A program made the translations under genes and the position numbers. DNA of 64,000 nt. It comes from Croceicoccus sediminis (GTDB taxonomy: Bacteria > Pseudomonadota > Alphaproteobacteria > Sphingomonadales > Sphingomonadaceae). Shown one piece after another: positions 1 through 9,173 of this stretch; the first letter of the stretch is position 1, and each line of letters begins with the position of its first letter. The DNA lies in the NCBI RefSeq assembly GCF_007570835.1, contig NZ_SUNC01000001.1:1-64000 (forward strand), given 5' to 3'. The notes under the pieces were generated by a model. The model was given only the letters and a program-made list of their open reading frames with translations. It searched no databases and was not told where the DNA came from.

Positions 1-604
1 TGCCGAGATGATCGGAGCCGCGCTCGTCGCGCTGATCGGACCGGCAACGAAAGCTTCGCCCGCATCGGTCTCGTCGACCGAGACCGAGCTGCCCAGCTGC
101 ACGTTCGTGACCGAGGGGCCATCATCGAAGAAGGTGACCGCATCGCCGACCTGGACAGTGCCCTCGTCGGTATCGCCGTCGTTGTCGGTGATCGTGACCG
201 TGGCGGTGACGAGCCCTGCAAGGTCGAGCGTGTCGTTGTCGTCGGTCGGGATGGTGTGCTCGAGAGCGACGTTCTGCGTCACCTTGAGCGAGCCGTCAGC
301 CAGGATCTCGACCGTGAAGGCCGTATCCGCACCGCCGTTGTAGGTACCGGTGATGACGGAGTCGCTGGTCTGTTCCAGCGTGATCGACAGGTCGCCGTCC
401 GAAGTCTTGAGCGTGGTCGTGCCGTCACCGACGATGTCGATCGAGTAGACCGGATCGCCCGCGGCATCGTCGGCACCGAACATCAGCGTTGCCGAGATGA
501 TCGGAGCCGCGCTCGTCGCGCTGATCGGACCGGAGACGAAAGCTTCGCCCGCATCGGTCTCGTCGACCGAAACCGAGCTGCCCAGCTGTACGTTCGTGAC
601 CGAG
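1..604 (-). repeat. Near-identical tandem repeat units in the adhesin, 489-bp (163-aa) period
   Basis: Bases 1-115 and 490-604 are almost identical, with only a few mismatches, and both are in frame. They encode the same stretch around VDETDAGEAF and SAAPIISATL. The period of 489 bp is exactly 163 codons, consistent with recent module duplication inside the gene. The array may continue beyond the left edge. Confidence 0.85.
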
Positions 605-3600
605 GGAACGTCATCGACGATCGTCACGTCGAATTCGCCCGGCTGCGTATCGTTGTCGCTATCGGTAACCTGGAAGTCGATGCCGGCAATGATCGCGGTG
701 TTTTCACTGTTGCCGGTGTCGGAATGATCGATCGCCTGCGAAAGCGTGACCGAATAGGTGTAGGTGATGTCACCCGCGTTGGGGCCAGCGACGAAGCTGT
801 CCAGCGCGATGGTGATCACCGGCGTCGCGCCGCCATCTACGGTGCCGACGATGTCGCCGCCGACCAGCGAGAAATCGACCGGCTGACCATCCGACGAAAT
901 CGATCCGTCCAGCGAGTCGACGTTGATGAATTCGAAAGCAGCAGCCGGGTCTGCCGGAACGTCGGCGAAATAGCTGACGACGATCGTGCCGGTGGTGCTG
1001 GCCGATCCGGTCGAAGTCACTTCAAGCGGATCAGTCTGGCCCGAGTCCGGATTGGCGCCGGCAAGACCGTCTTCGTCAACGACAACGTCGTTGGCGACGA
1101 TCGTCGGGGTCGAATCCGGTGCAAGGTTCAGAGTGACGACTGCGGTGGCCGTGTCGCCATCGGCATCGGTGATCTGGTAAGTGAAGCTGTCGGGGCCGAC
1201 CTGGCCCGGAGTGGGCGTGTAGTTGAAGGTTCCGTCACCGTTGTAGGTGACCGTACCCTTGGAAGGATCGCTGATCACGATAAGGTCGGTTGCCAGATCA
1301 ATGCCGTCTGTGCCTGCATCGTCATTCGCAAACACGTCGATGTTGAGGAGCGGCAAGTCTTCCATGACCTGGTAGACGCCGTCGTCGTTGGCGTACGGGC
1401 CGTCGTCTTCGATCTGGAAGGTGCCGTTGCCGATGTCGATGCTGGCCGTGGCGATATCGCCGTCATAGTCGGTGGCAGTCGCGGTGAGCGTCAGGGCGCC
1501 GTTCGCGACGATCAGCGAAGCGGTGTCGTCATCGCTCGTCGTGTCGCCGTGCTGTACGTTTTCCGACTGGGTGAAGGTCACGACACCCGTGTCGGCATCG
1601 ACCGAGATGCGAACATATTCGGTGCCGCCTGACGTGCCGACGATATCGCCGCCGACGAGGTTCAGGACGATGGCGTCACCGTCGAGAGTGAACAGGCCCG
1701 ATGCCACGTCGCTGCCGACGAGGCCGAGCGAATAGCTGACATCGCCCGGGACGTCGGCGCCGAAAGCCGTTGCGTTCGGGTCGGTGTCGCTGGGCTGGAA
1801 GCTGACCGAGAAGTCGACATCGACGCTGGCAACACCGGCAGGATCGAAGTCGCCGCCTTCATCGAGACCAGCGGGAGATTCGTCGAGGACCGCGACCGGA
1901 ATGACGCCGGTTGCGACGATGCTCGGCAGGTCGTCGTTGAACTGGATGTTTCCGCCCAGATCGAAAGAGCTCGACGCGGATTCGCTGTCACCGTCGGCGT
2001 CGACGATGGTCGCGGAGTAGGTCGCCTGGACGAGTCCGTTGGCGAGAACCGCAAGGTCGCTGTCCGCCGCGTGGTCGATCGGAGCCGACTGCGTGAGGGT
2101 GAGTTCGCCGGTCGCCTTGTCCACGCTAATGGTGAAGACCGAGCCTTCACCGGTTGCGCCGGTGACCGTGACGGTCGATGCCGTTTCGCTCAGCGAAAGG
2201 GTGATCGGTTCGCCGCCGCTGGCAAGACCGGTCAGTGCGCTACTTTCTACAAGGAGCGAGAGGCCGAAGGTTTCGGTCAGCGAGCCGGGGCCGTCGGTGC
2301 CGAAGCTGGTGGCGGCAGTCGTGCTGAAGATGTCCGAGAGAGCAAAGCTGTCGGTGTTCGGATTGCCGTCGTCATCGGTCGTGGCGATATAGTTCGCCTC
2401 GCCGGTCGCCTGGGCGCCGATCTTCGGGCCGTCGTCTTCGATCTGGAAGGTGCCGCTGCCAAGATCGATGCTGGCCGAGGAGGTGTCCCCGTCCGCATCA
2501 GTGGCGGTTGCCGTCAGGGTCAGTCCGCCTTCGGCGACGAGCAGGGCGGCGGTATCGTCGTCGCTGGTCGTGTCGGCGTGCTGTACGTTTTCGGACTGCG
2601 TGAACGTGACGACGCCGGTGTCGGCGTCGACCGAGATGCGAACGTATTCGACGCCGTCAGCCGTACCGACGATATCGCCATCCACCAGGTTCAGAACGAT
2701 CGGGCTGCCGTCGAGGGCAAGGAGGCCCGAGGCGACGTCAGAACCCGAGAGGTTCAGCGAGTAGCTGACGCTGCCCGGAACGTCGGCCCCGAAACCTTCG
2801 GCGTCGGTGTCCGCGTTGCTGAGGCTGAAATTGCCGGAATAGTCGACGCTGACGCTGGCGAGACCGGCGGGATCGAAATCGCCGCCTTCGTCGGCGCCAG
2901 CGGCGGATTCGTCGAGGATGGCGGCCGCGATGGCGGCATCGACGGTCGTAATGACCGGGCTGTCATCGTCGATCAGGATCGCGATTGCGCCGGTGGCTGC
3001 GTCGCCCTCGGCATCGGTGACGGTAACGGTCACCTGCAGGGTGGCGTCATCTTCCGGGCCTGCAACCGCGTGGGTCACGGGCTGAAGCAGAGTGAAGGTA
3101 TAGGCACCGGTCGCCACGTCTGTGATTTCGAGCGTGAAGACCGTTTCGCCGGTCACCGAATCTTGGCCGGCAAGGGTGTGCGATGCCGCGTCCCAGACCG
3201 TTTCGACCGGATTGCCCGCGGCGGAAACGAGGCCCGTATCGGCCGAAGCCGCAAGGACGACGTCGCCCATGCCGTCGACGCCGAAAGCAAGACCATCGAG
3301 CGTGCCGGTCTGCACCGTGGCTTCGCCAGGCAGGTCGGACGCCGGGCCGCCGGCGAGACCGCCGAGGCCTTCTTCGTCGACCGCGATCGAAGCGGCCAGT
3401 TCGGAGATCGACGGGCCTTCGTCGGTCAGCGTGACGGTGAAGGTCGAGGGATTGCTGACGTCACCGTCGCCATCGAGGATGGTGTAGGTGAAAGTTTCGA
3501 CGGCCGTTTCGCCCGGTGCGACATCAGTGCCCGAGGTATAGACGAGGTTGCCGTTCACGATCTGGATCGTGCCGCCAAGGTCGCCCGTGGCGATGGTGAT

Positions 3601-4632
3601 CGCCGGGGAACCGGCGCCGTCCGCGCCGTATTCGTCATTGCCAAGCAGGCCTGCGACCGTACCGACGACCACGCCCGCGGCATTGTCGTCCAGCGTGGCG
3701 AGATTGCCGTCGTCGTTCGTGAACGGGCTGTCGTCGATGATGTCGATGCGGGCGGTACCGGTGTCGGAATCGCCGTCGGGATCGATGACCGTGATATCGA
3801 ATTCGACGAAGGTGTCGTCGCCCAACGTATTGTCGTTCAGCGTGTAGGTGTAGGTGATCGAGCCGTTGACGATGTCGACGGCGTTGATGACCAGCGTGCC
3901 GTTGCCGATGGTATAACCCGATACGAACGGTTCCTGGATGACCAGTTCGCCGTCGACTATCTGGAAAACGTCCATGCCGTCGATCAGCAGGCGATCAGTG
4001 CCGTCGGGCGAAACATAAAGGATCGTGCCCGTCGTCGCTTCGTCGTCGGTCTGGTCCATCGTGCCCGGCGATTCGGGACGCTCTTCGGTGTTGCCCTGCA
4101 GGCCGTCTTCATCGACGATTGTGCCGTCGCCCGTTTCCGGGATGAAGGTGATTTCCGGGATTTCGTTGACGAGACCCGGGATGATTTCCTCGTCCTGCGG
4201 TTCGGGGAAGAACAGTTCGGTGTAGGGCAGCAGGTCGCCCAGCGCGTAGGCTGGATCGATCGGGTTCACCGGATCGGCGAAGTCGCCGCCCGAGCTCTGG
4301 CTGTCGCCGGCCGCGGGCTGAGGCTCTTCGGAAATCAGCAGGGCGGCAAGGTTCATCGGCGGGACGGTGACGCCGTCGATGACGATCTCGGGCACGTAGA
4401 TCGCGCCGTTGATGACGACCATCTCGGTGCCGTCGGGCAGTTCGATGATGAGGTTGGCACCGTCGACCTTGATATCGTCGAGCGAGACGCCCGCGGGAAG
4501 GACAAGGACGTTTTCGCGGGCCGGGTCGGCGATCACGCGCTTCACCGCACTGCTGCCATTGAACACCGGAGTGGTCTCTGCCAGGCCGTTGGTTTCGTCA
4601 GCGCCGTTCGAGCCGTTCGACTGATAGTCCAT
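1..4632 (-). CDS. Giant repeat adhesin, type I secretion substrate (N-terminal part; continues past left edge)
   Basis: The minus strand is open from an ATG at 4632 to base 1 without a stop, giving 1,544 codons; the C-terminus with any secretion signal lies outside the window. After a short N-terminal module rich in Ile/Val/Pro (about residues 30-95) comes an acidic linker and then many 100-165-residue Ig/VCBS-like units. These carry phrases such as VDETDAGEAF, DADGDT, FQIEDDGP and VTFTQSENVQH, as in DUF5801/T1SS-143 repeats of giant RTX-type surface proteins. The composition is Asp/Gly/Thr/Ser-rich with very few Cys or Lys, usual for calcium-binding secreted adhesins. An ATG at 4638 is in frame, but GAGG sits 8 nt before the ATG at 4632 and only 2 nt before 4638. 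The likely role is surface attachment or biofilm. The family is clear; the exact function is inferred. Confidence 0.88.
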   Translation of the reverse strand, partial: MDYQSNGSNGADETNGLAETTPVFNGSSAVKRVIADPARENVLVLPAGVSLDDIKVDGANLIIELPDGTEMVVINGAIYVPEIVIDGVTVPPMNLAALLISEEPQPAAGDSQSSGGDFADPVNPIDPAYALGDLLPYTELFFPEPQDEEIIPGLVNEIPEITFIPETGDGTIVDEDGLQGNTEERPESPGTMDQTDDEATTGTILYVSPDGTDRLLIDGMDVFQIVDGELVIQEPFVSGYTIGNGTLVINAVDIVNGSITYTYTLNDNTLGDDTFVEFDITVIDPDGDSDTGTARIDIIDDSPFTNDDGNLATLDDNAAGVVVGTVAGLLGNDEYGADGAGSPAITIATGDLGGTIQIVNGNLVYTSGTDVAPGETAVETFTYTILDGDGDVSNPSTFTVTLTDEGPSISELAASIAVDEEGLGGLAGGPASDLPGEATVQTGTLDGLAFGVDGMGDVVLAASADTGLVSAAGNPVETVWDAASHTLAGQDSVTGETVFTLEITDVATGAYTFTLLQPVTHAVAGPEDDATLQVTVTVTDAEGDAATGAIAILIDDDSPVITTVDAAIAAAILDESAAGADEGGDFDPAGLASVSVDYSGNFSLSNADTDAEGFGADVPGSVSYSLNLSGSDVASGLLALDGSPIVLNLVDGDIVGTADGVEYVRISVDADTGVVTFTQSENVQHADTTSDDDTAALLVAEGGLTLTATATDADGDTSSASIDLGSGTFQIEDDGPKIGAQATGEANYIATTDDDGNPNTDSFALSDIFSTTAATSFGTDGPGSLTETFGLSLLVESSALTGLASGGEPITLSLSETASTVTVTGATGEGSVFTISVDKATGELTLTQSAPIDHAADSDLAVLANGLVQATYSATIVDADGDSESASSSFDLGGNIQFNDDLPSIVATGVIPVAVLDESPAGLDEGGDFDPAGVASVDVDFSVSFQPSDTDPNATAFGADVPGDVSYSLGLVGSDVASGLFTLDGDAIVLNLVGGDIVGTSGGTEYVRISVDADTGVVTFTQSENVQHGDTTSDDDTASLIVANGALTLTATATDYDGDIATASIDIGNGTFQIEDDGPYANDDGVYQVMEDLPLLNIDVFANDDAGTDGIDLATDLIVISDPSKGTVTYNGDGTFNYTPTPGQVGPDSFTYQITDADGDTATAVVTLNLAPDSTPTIVANDVVVDEDGLAGANPDSGQTDPLEVTSTGSASTTGTIVVSYFADVPADPAAAFEFINVDSLDGSISSDGQPVDFSLVGGDIVGTVDGGATPVITIALDSFVAGPNAGDITYTYSVTLSQAIDHSDTGNSENTAIIAGIDFQVTDSDNDTQPGEFDVTIVDDVPSVTNVQLGSSVSVDETDAGEAFVSGPISATSAAPIISATLMFGADDAAGDPVYSIDIVGDGTTTLKTSDGDLSITLEQTSDSVITGTYNGGADTAFTVEILADGSLKVTQNVALEHTIPTDDNDTLDLAGLVTATVTITDNDGDTDEGTVQVGDAVTFFDDGPSVTNVQLGSSVSVDETDAGEAFVAGPISATSAAPIISA
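1399..2920 (-). repeat. Second repeat pair in the adhesin, 1,029 bp (343 aa) apart
   Basis: About 490 bp at 1399-1891 matches 2428-2920 at clearly lower identity than the 489-bp pair but throughout its length and in frame. Both copies encode DEGGDFDPAG, VEYVRISVDADTGVVTFTQ (or a close variant) and FQIEDDGP. A different repeat type lies between them, so the protein alternates unit types. Confidence 0.8.
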
Positions 4633-4943
4633 TTCCATCGCCTCGTCACAACTGCGTCACGCCATGCGCGTGGACACAGAAAAAAGGTTCAGGCCGCCCG
4701 TTCGTCTGGACGGCCACTGCCTGTGGTTTCGTGAAGAGCCGAACAGGTGCCCCACATGGTTTCCTGTTCGCGAGGAGCTGACTGTGTCAGTAGCGATGCC
4801 CCCCGGCTGAGCTACTTCTTGAAAACGTTAAACAAGCCTTCTGCGTAATCTGTCTTAGGCCACTAGGATGCAATTGTTAAAGCAGATCGTTCAAGCGACC
4901 TGATTGCCATGACCCATAATGGGATAAGCGCCGGCCATTTGGC

Positions 4944-4959
4944 TGTGACCGCAATCACA
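4944..4959. promoter_or_regulatory. CRP-type operator palindrome
   Basis: TGTGACCGCAATCACA is a perfect TGTGA-N6-TCACA inverted repeat, the classical CRP/CAP consensus, extended by one more complementary base on each side. It lies about 310 bp upstream of the adhesin start. A CRP-family regulator is the natural candidate; its presence in this genome is not shown here. Confidence 0.6.
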
Positions 4960-5041
4960 GACACCTGAATCTAAAAGGTTTTGGAAAATATCGGTCGCTG
5001 CGCCCGAAAGGCCGGGAACTAAAAGCATGTTTAACATTCGC

Positions 5042-5059
5042 GGTTAATGAATCTTAACC
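5042..5059. promoter_or_regulatory. TTAA-containing inverted repeat (CtrA-like, non-canonical spacing)
   Basis: GGTTAATGAATCTTAACC is a perfect 6-bp inverted repeat with a 6-nt spacer. Another TTAA lies just upstream near 5032. CtrA sites are TTAA-N7-TTAA; the spacer here is 6, so this is only a suggestive match. Confidence 0.35.
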
Positions 5060-5100
5060 TTTTTTCCGACTCGGCGAATCGGTCTTACGCAAAAGCAAAG

Positions 5101-5130
5101 ACCGCCGCGTTCCTGCAGGAACGCGGCGGT
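5101..5130 (-). terminator. Intrinsic terminator (perfect 30-bp palindrome) after the PfpI-family gene
   Basis: The 30 bases read identically on both strands, giving a 13-bp stem closed by TGCA. On the minus strand the stem is followed by CTTTGCTTTT, and on the plus strand by CCTTTTT. It lies 28 bp past the stop of the minus-strand gene and could work in both directions. Confidence 0.8.
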
Positions 5131-5158
5131 CCTTTTTCCGTGAGGTTTGAGAGCGTTA

Positions 5159-5710
5159 TCAGGCGTCTTCGGCGACCTTCGACTCTGCTGTCTGCAGCAT
5201 CTCGATGAGGGCCTTGCTGAAGGCCGGGATGTCATCGGGATTTCGGCTGGTGATGAGGTTGCCGTCGATGACGCATTCCTCGTCAACGACATGGCCGCCC
5301 GCATTGCGCAGATCGGTGCGGACCGAAGGCCAGCTCGTGACCTTGCGGTCTTCGACAATGTCCGCCTCGACCAAAAGCCAGGGGGCGTGGCAAATCGCGG
5401 CGATTGGCTTGCCGGCCTCGTTGAACGAGCGGACGAGCGAGATCACGGTATCGTTCATGCGCAGGATGTCGGGGTTCATCTGACCGCCGGGCAGCAGCAG
5501 GGCATCGAAATCGTCCACGTCCGCATCTTCGACCGACATGTCGACCGAGACGGATTCGCCCCAGTCCTTCTTATCCCAGCCACGGATAGAGCCTTCTTCG
5601 GGGCTGGCGATCGTGGTGATCATTCCTGCGTCCTTGAGGTTCTGGCGGGGCTTGAGAAGTTCCGACTGTTCGAAACCGTTGGTGGCGACGATGAGGACCT
5701 TGCTGGTCAT
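5159..5710 (-). CDS. DJ-1/PfpI family protein (type 1 glutamine amidotransferase-like)
   Basis: The 183-residue protein starts MTSKVLIVATNGFEQSE and has the family's nucleophile-elbow cysteine in AICHAPW (about residue 107), preceded by a glycine-rich LLLPGGQMNPD loop and followed by TSWPSVRTDLRNAGG. This matches the PfpI/YhbO/YraA branch, whose members act as stress-response hydrolases, deglycases or chaperones; the substrate cannot be told from sequence. A longer frame begins at 5740, but GGAGAA 6 nt before the ATG at 5710 supports the shorter form. It is monocistronic, with a strong terminator behind it. Confidence 0.85.
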   Translation of the reverse strand: MTSKVLIVATNGFEQSELLKPRQNLKDAGMITTIASPEEGSIRGWDKKDWGESVSVDMSVEDADVDDFDALLLPGGQMNPDILRMNDTVISLVRSFNEAGKPIAAICHAPWLLVEADIVEDRKVTSWPSVRTDLRNAGGHVVDEECVIDGNLITSRNPDDIPAFSKALIEMLQTAESKVAEDA

Positions 5711-5807
5711 TGTATTCTCCGGGGGTTTGCGTTTGTGCATTTACCCTTATAATGCCCGGAAATCCTTGGCGTTCCGTGTCATGCGACGACCCGTAGCCAG
5801 CGTCCGC

Positions 5808-6710
5808 TCAGTCGCTTTCAGGACCCGTTTTTCGTTCGGAAGCCGTCGGCGATGCCGATGGCCTGAACCGGCGAAACAGCTTGAAACCGCCAAGGGCGAC
5901 AAGGCCGAGCGGTATCAGGACCGTCAGCAGCACGATGGCAAAAGCCAGCATGTTGCCGAGGATGCCCGACACGCTGGACATCGCCTGCCTGACCGGGCTG
6001 GCGAAACTTCCCGTTTCGGGCATGCCGGATTCGTACGAGACGTTCACGCGGCTGAAGTCGACGCGTCCGCGCATTTCGGCAAGCCAGCTCTGCGCCTGGT
6101 CGATTTCCTCGTTCACCTGGGCGACGGCGCGCTCGGCCTCGACCAGTTCGGCAACGGTTCCGCGCCGCGTTGCCAGCACTTCGAGCAGGCGGTCGCGCAG
6201 GATCGTGCGTGCCTTGATCCGGGCCTCGGTATCCACGATCTGTTTCGACAGGTCCTCTCCGCTGATGGCGCTGGAAACCTGCGTTCCGCCTTCCTTGCCT
6301 GCAAGCTGGCCCAGCTTTGCCCCGAAAGCCCGTGCCTGCGGTGCGGCTACGGCCAGAGTCAGCGAGCCGGACGAATATTCGCCCTCCATGCCAGACTGGC
6401 GCATGTCGAGAATGCGGCAGGTGGCCGGTCCCTGCGTGTCGCACAAGTCGGCATGGGCCAGCTGGAGCGGGGCGATCCTGTCTGCGGGCAGGCGGAAACC
6501 GTAGCTGTAGACATAGGCTATTTTCGGAAGCGCGACGGCGATTTCCCCGCCGGTCGCGGCAGATGGCGGCGCTTCTGCGTCGGCAACGGCCTCTTCGGCG
6601 ACGTCGATGGCGGTCATGCTCTCGGTGCCTTCGTGGACCGCCACGGGGCTACTGTCACACGATGCGAGCGCGAGTGCGAGGATGGGGAGTGCGAGAGCTG
6701 TCTGCCGCAT
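5808..6710 (-). CDS. DUF4349 domain lipoprotein
   Basis: The 300-residue product starts MRQTALALPILALALASC, a lipoprotein signal peptide with lipobox LASC. The middle has the DUF4349 pattern: a conserved TEARIKARTILRDRL segment, then a helical coiled-coil stretch through VNEEIDQAQSWLAEM. A membrane-spanning helix near residues 255-280 precedes a basic tail. So it is probably anchored both by lipid and by a helix, in the cell envelope. GGAGG 5 nt before the ATG at 6710 fixes the start. The function of DUF4349 proteins is unknown. It is divergent from parC. Confidence 0.8.
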   Translation of the reverse strand: MRQTALALPILALALASCDSSPVAVHEGTESMTAIDVAEEAVADAEAPPSAATGGEIAVALPKIAYVYSYGFRLPADRIAPLQLAHADLCDTQGPATCRILDMRQSGMEGEYSSGSLTLAVAAPQARAFGAKLGQLAGKEGGTQVSSAISGEDLSKQIVDTEARIKARTILRDRLLEVLATRRGTVAELVEAERAVAQVNEEIDQAQSWLAEMRGRVDFSRVNVSYESGMPETGSFASPVRQAMSSVSGILGNMLAFAIVLLTVLIPLGLVALGGFKLFRRFRPSASPTASERKTGPESD

Positions 6711-6757
6711 TAAGGCCTCCTTTATGCCATATTTTCGCCTTATTCTGACCCTGATCC

Positions 6758-6773
6758 GACTTGAGCGCAAGTC
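6758..6773. promoter_or_regulatory. Inverted repeat in the DUF4349/parC divergent promoter
   Basis: GACTTGAGCGCAAGTC has perfect 6-bp arms around a 4-nt centre. It lies 48 bp before the DUF4349 gene and 82 bp before parC, so a bound regulator could affect either one. No known family is recognised from the sequence. Confidence 0.35.
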
Positions 6774-6854
6774 GCCAGGTTCGCAGCGTAATGGTGGATC
6801 AATCGAAACCCGCCGTTTCCGCGGCCTTGCACCGCTGCTAGATCGGCAGGTCTG

Positions 6855-9167
6855 ATGGCTGACGATCTGACTGACATGACCGAACCCGATCCCTTCGACA
6901 GGCTGATTGACGCGCCGTTCGACGCGGCGCTGTCCGAGCGTTACCTCGTCTATGCCTTGTCAACGATTACAGCACGTTCGCTGCCAGACCTGAGAGATGG
7001 TCTGAAGCCCGTACACAGGCGCCTGCTGTGGGCGATGCGGATGCTGAAGCTCGATCCGCAGTCGGGATTCAAGAAATCGGCCCGCGTCGTTGGCGACGTC
7101 ATCGGCAAGTATCACCCGCACGGGGATGCTTCGGTCTATGACGCGATGGTCCGCCTCGCTCAGGATTTCGCGCTGCGGTATCCGCTGGTCGAAGGGCAGG
7201 GTAACTTCGGCAACATCGACGGCGATAACGCCGCTGCCTACCGTTATACCGAGGCGCGGCTGACCCGCACCGCCATCCTGCTTATGCAGGGGCTGGACGA
7301 AGGTACGGTCGATTTCGTCCCGACCTACAACGGGGAAGAGGAAGAGCCGGAGATTTTCCCCGGCCTGTTCCCGAACCTTCTCGCCAATGGTGCCAGTGGC
7401 ATTGCGGTCGGCATGGCGACCTCGATCCCCAGCCACAATGCGGCCGAGATCATCGACGCAACGCTGAAACTGATCGACAACCCGAAGACCGAGCATGCGG
7501 AGTTGATGGAAGTCTTTCGCGGTCCCGACTTCGCGACCGGCGGGCTGGTCGTCGATAGCCCGGAAATCATCAGCCACGCCTACGAAACGGGTCGCGGATC
7601 GTTTCGCATGCGCGGGCGCTTCCACGCGGCGGAGGCGGAGAAGGACGAGGATCGCGAAGCCGGGATCGAACGGCTGGGCGGCGGGCAGTGGCAGCTGGTC
7701 CTATCCGAAATCCCCTATCAGGTTCAGAAGGGCAAGCTGATCGAGCAGATCGCCAACCTGATCGGCGATCGCAAGTTGCCCATCCTTGAAGACGTGCGCG
7801 ATGAAAGTGACGAGCAGATACGCATCGTGCTCGTCCCCAAGAGCCGCAATGTCGATCCTGACCTGCTGAAGGAAAGCCTTTACAAGCTCACCGACCTGGA
7901 AAGCCGGTTCTCGCTCAACATGAATGTCCTCGACGCCAGCCGCACGCCGGTTGTGATGGGGCTGGGCGAAGTGCTGCGCCACTGGATCGTGTCGCAGATC
8001 GATATCCTGGTGCGGCGTTCGCGCTATCGCCTGGAACAGATCGCAAAGCGGCTCGAATTGGTCGAAGGCTACATCATCGCCTTCCTCAACCTCGACCGGG
8101 TGATCGAGATCATCCGCAACGAGGACGAGCCCAAGCCGATCATGATGGCCGAATTCGGCCTGACCGACCGGCAGACCGAGGCGATCCTCAACATGCGTCT
8201 GCGCAGCTTGCGCAAGCTTGAGGAAATGCAGCTTCGCAAGGAGCGCGACGAGCTTCTGGCCGAGCGGGACGAGCTGGAAAAGCTGATCGAGAGCCCCGGC
8301 CGTCAGCGCACCCGGTTGAAGCGCGATCTCAATGCCTTGCGCAAGGAATATGCCGAGACGACCGCGCTGGGCCGTCGGCGCACGACCATTGCCGAGGCAG
8401 AGCCCACGGTCGAATTCTCGATGGATGCCATGATCGAGAAGGAGCCGGTGACGGTCATCCTGTCCCAGCGCGGCTGGATTCGCGGGATGAAGGGGCACGT
8501 CGACCTTGGCCCCGACGGGATCGGGAGCGAGTTCAAGTTCAAGGAAGGCGACGGCCCGGCCTATGCGCTGCACGCGCAGACGACCGACAAGCTGCTGATC
8601 GCCAGCGGGGATGGGCGTTTCTACACCCTGGGCTGCGACAAGTTGCCCGGCGGGCGCGGGTTTGGCGAACCACTACGCACCTCGCTCGACATCGACCCCA
8701 ATGCGCCCATCGTCGGGCTTATCCTGCACCGTCCCAAGGGCCAGATCCTGCTGGCCAACAGCGCCGGGCGCGGTTTTGCGGCGGGGATGGACGAACTGCT
8801 CGCCGAAACGCGCAAGGGCAGGGCGGTCGTGAACCTGAAGCCGGGCGTGACGTTGAAAGTCGTGCGCGAGATACCGGCGGATCACGATCACGTCGCCGTA
8901 GTGGGCGAAAACCGCAAGCTGGTGATGTTCAGCCTCGAGGAACTGCCGGTCATGACGCGCGGGCAGGGGGTTCAGCTGCAACGTTACCGCGATGGCGGCA
9001 TGTCGGATGCCACGACGCTCAAGCTGGAAGAGGGCCTGTCTTGGAAGATGGGCGGCGATAGCGGACGTACGCGAACGGAAAGCGACATGTGGCAGTGGCG
9101 CGTCGCGCGCGGGGCCGCAGGTCGTCTTCCACCGCAGGGTTTTCCCCGCGACAACACGTTCGACTAG
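6855..9167 (+). CDS. parC: DNA topoisomerase IV subunit A
   Basis: At 770 residues this is the A subunit of the type IIA enzyme that decatenates daughter chromosomes, working with ParE. The winged-helix region reads GKYHPHGDASVYDAMV (about 84-99) and the catalytic Arg-Tyr pair is R130-Y131 in YRYTEARLT. A C-gate coiled coil follows (about 400-500), then a short C-terminal beta-pinwheel with fewer blades than GyrA, which favours ParC. An AGG lies 5 nt before the ATG. The position matching GyrA Ser83/ParC Ser80 is alanine (A92), with serine one residue later. The gene converges with the M3 peptidase gene with only 6 bp between. Confidence 0.95.
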   Translation: MADDLTDMTEPDPFDRLIDAPFDAALSERYLVYALSTITARSLPDLRDGLKPVHRRLLWAMRMLKLDPQSGFKKSARVVGDVIGKYHPHGDASVYDAMVRLAQDFALRYPLVEGQGNFGNIDGDNAAAYRYTEARLTRTAILLMQGLDEGTVDFVPTYNGEEEEPEIFPGLFPNLLANGASGIAVGMATSIPSHNAAEIIDATLKLIDNPKTEHAELMEVFRGPDFATGGLVVDSPEIISHAYETGRGSFRMRGRFHAAEAEKDEDREAGIERLGGGQWQLVLSEIPYQVQKGKLIEQIANLIGDRKLPILEDVRDESDEQIRIVLVPKSRNVDPDLLKESLYKLTDLESRFSLNMNVLDASRTPVVMGLGEVLRHWIVSQIDILVRRSRYRLEQIAKRLELVEGYIIAFLNLDRVIEIIRNEDEPKPIMMAEFGLTDRQTEAILNMRLRSLRKLEEMQLRKERDELLAERDELEKLIESPGRQRTRLKRDLNALRKEYAETTALGRRRTTIAEAEPTVEFSMDAMIEKEPVTVILSQRGWIRGMKGHVDLGPDGIGSEFKFKEGDGPAYALHAQTTDKLLIASGDGRFYTLGCDKLPGGRGFGEPLRTSLDIDPNAPIVGLILHRPKGQILLANSAGRGFAAGMDELLAETRKGRAVVNLKPGVTLKVVREIPADHDHVAVVGENRKLVMFSLEELPVMTRGQGVQLQRYRDGGMSDATTLKLEEGLSWKMGGDSGRTRTESDMWQWRVARGAAGRLPPQGFPRDNTFD

Positions 9168-9173
9168 GCGCGC

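Larger units (their letters stand above)
4633..5158. other. 526-bp intergenic regulatory region upstream of the adhesin gene
   Basis: No convincing gene is seen here. The stretch is AT-richer than its surroundings and holds a CRP-type palindrome (4944-4959), a TTAA-rich inverted repeat (5042-5059) and a perfect 30-bp palindromic terminator (5101-5130). The adhesin reads leftwards from its left end and the PfpI-family gene ends at its right end, so nearly all of it is available as adhesin promoter and leader. Confidence 0.7.

Noticed and set aside
2071-4734. Long plus-strand reading frame (887 codons) opposite the adhesin; likewise 256-1632
   Set aside because: Products are Arg/Asp/Val-rich with no domain. 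They are shadows of the minus-strand adhesin frame, which gives coherent repeat units across the whole stretch.
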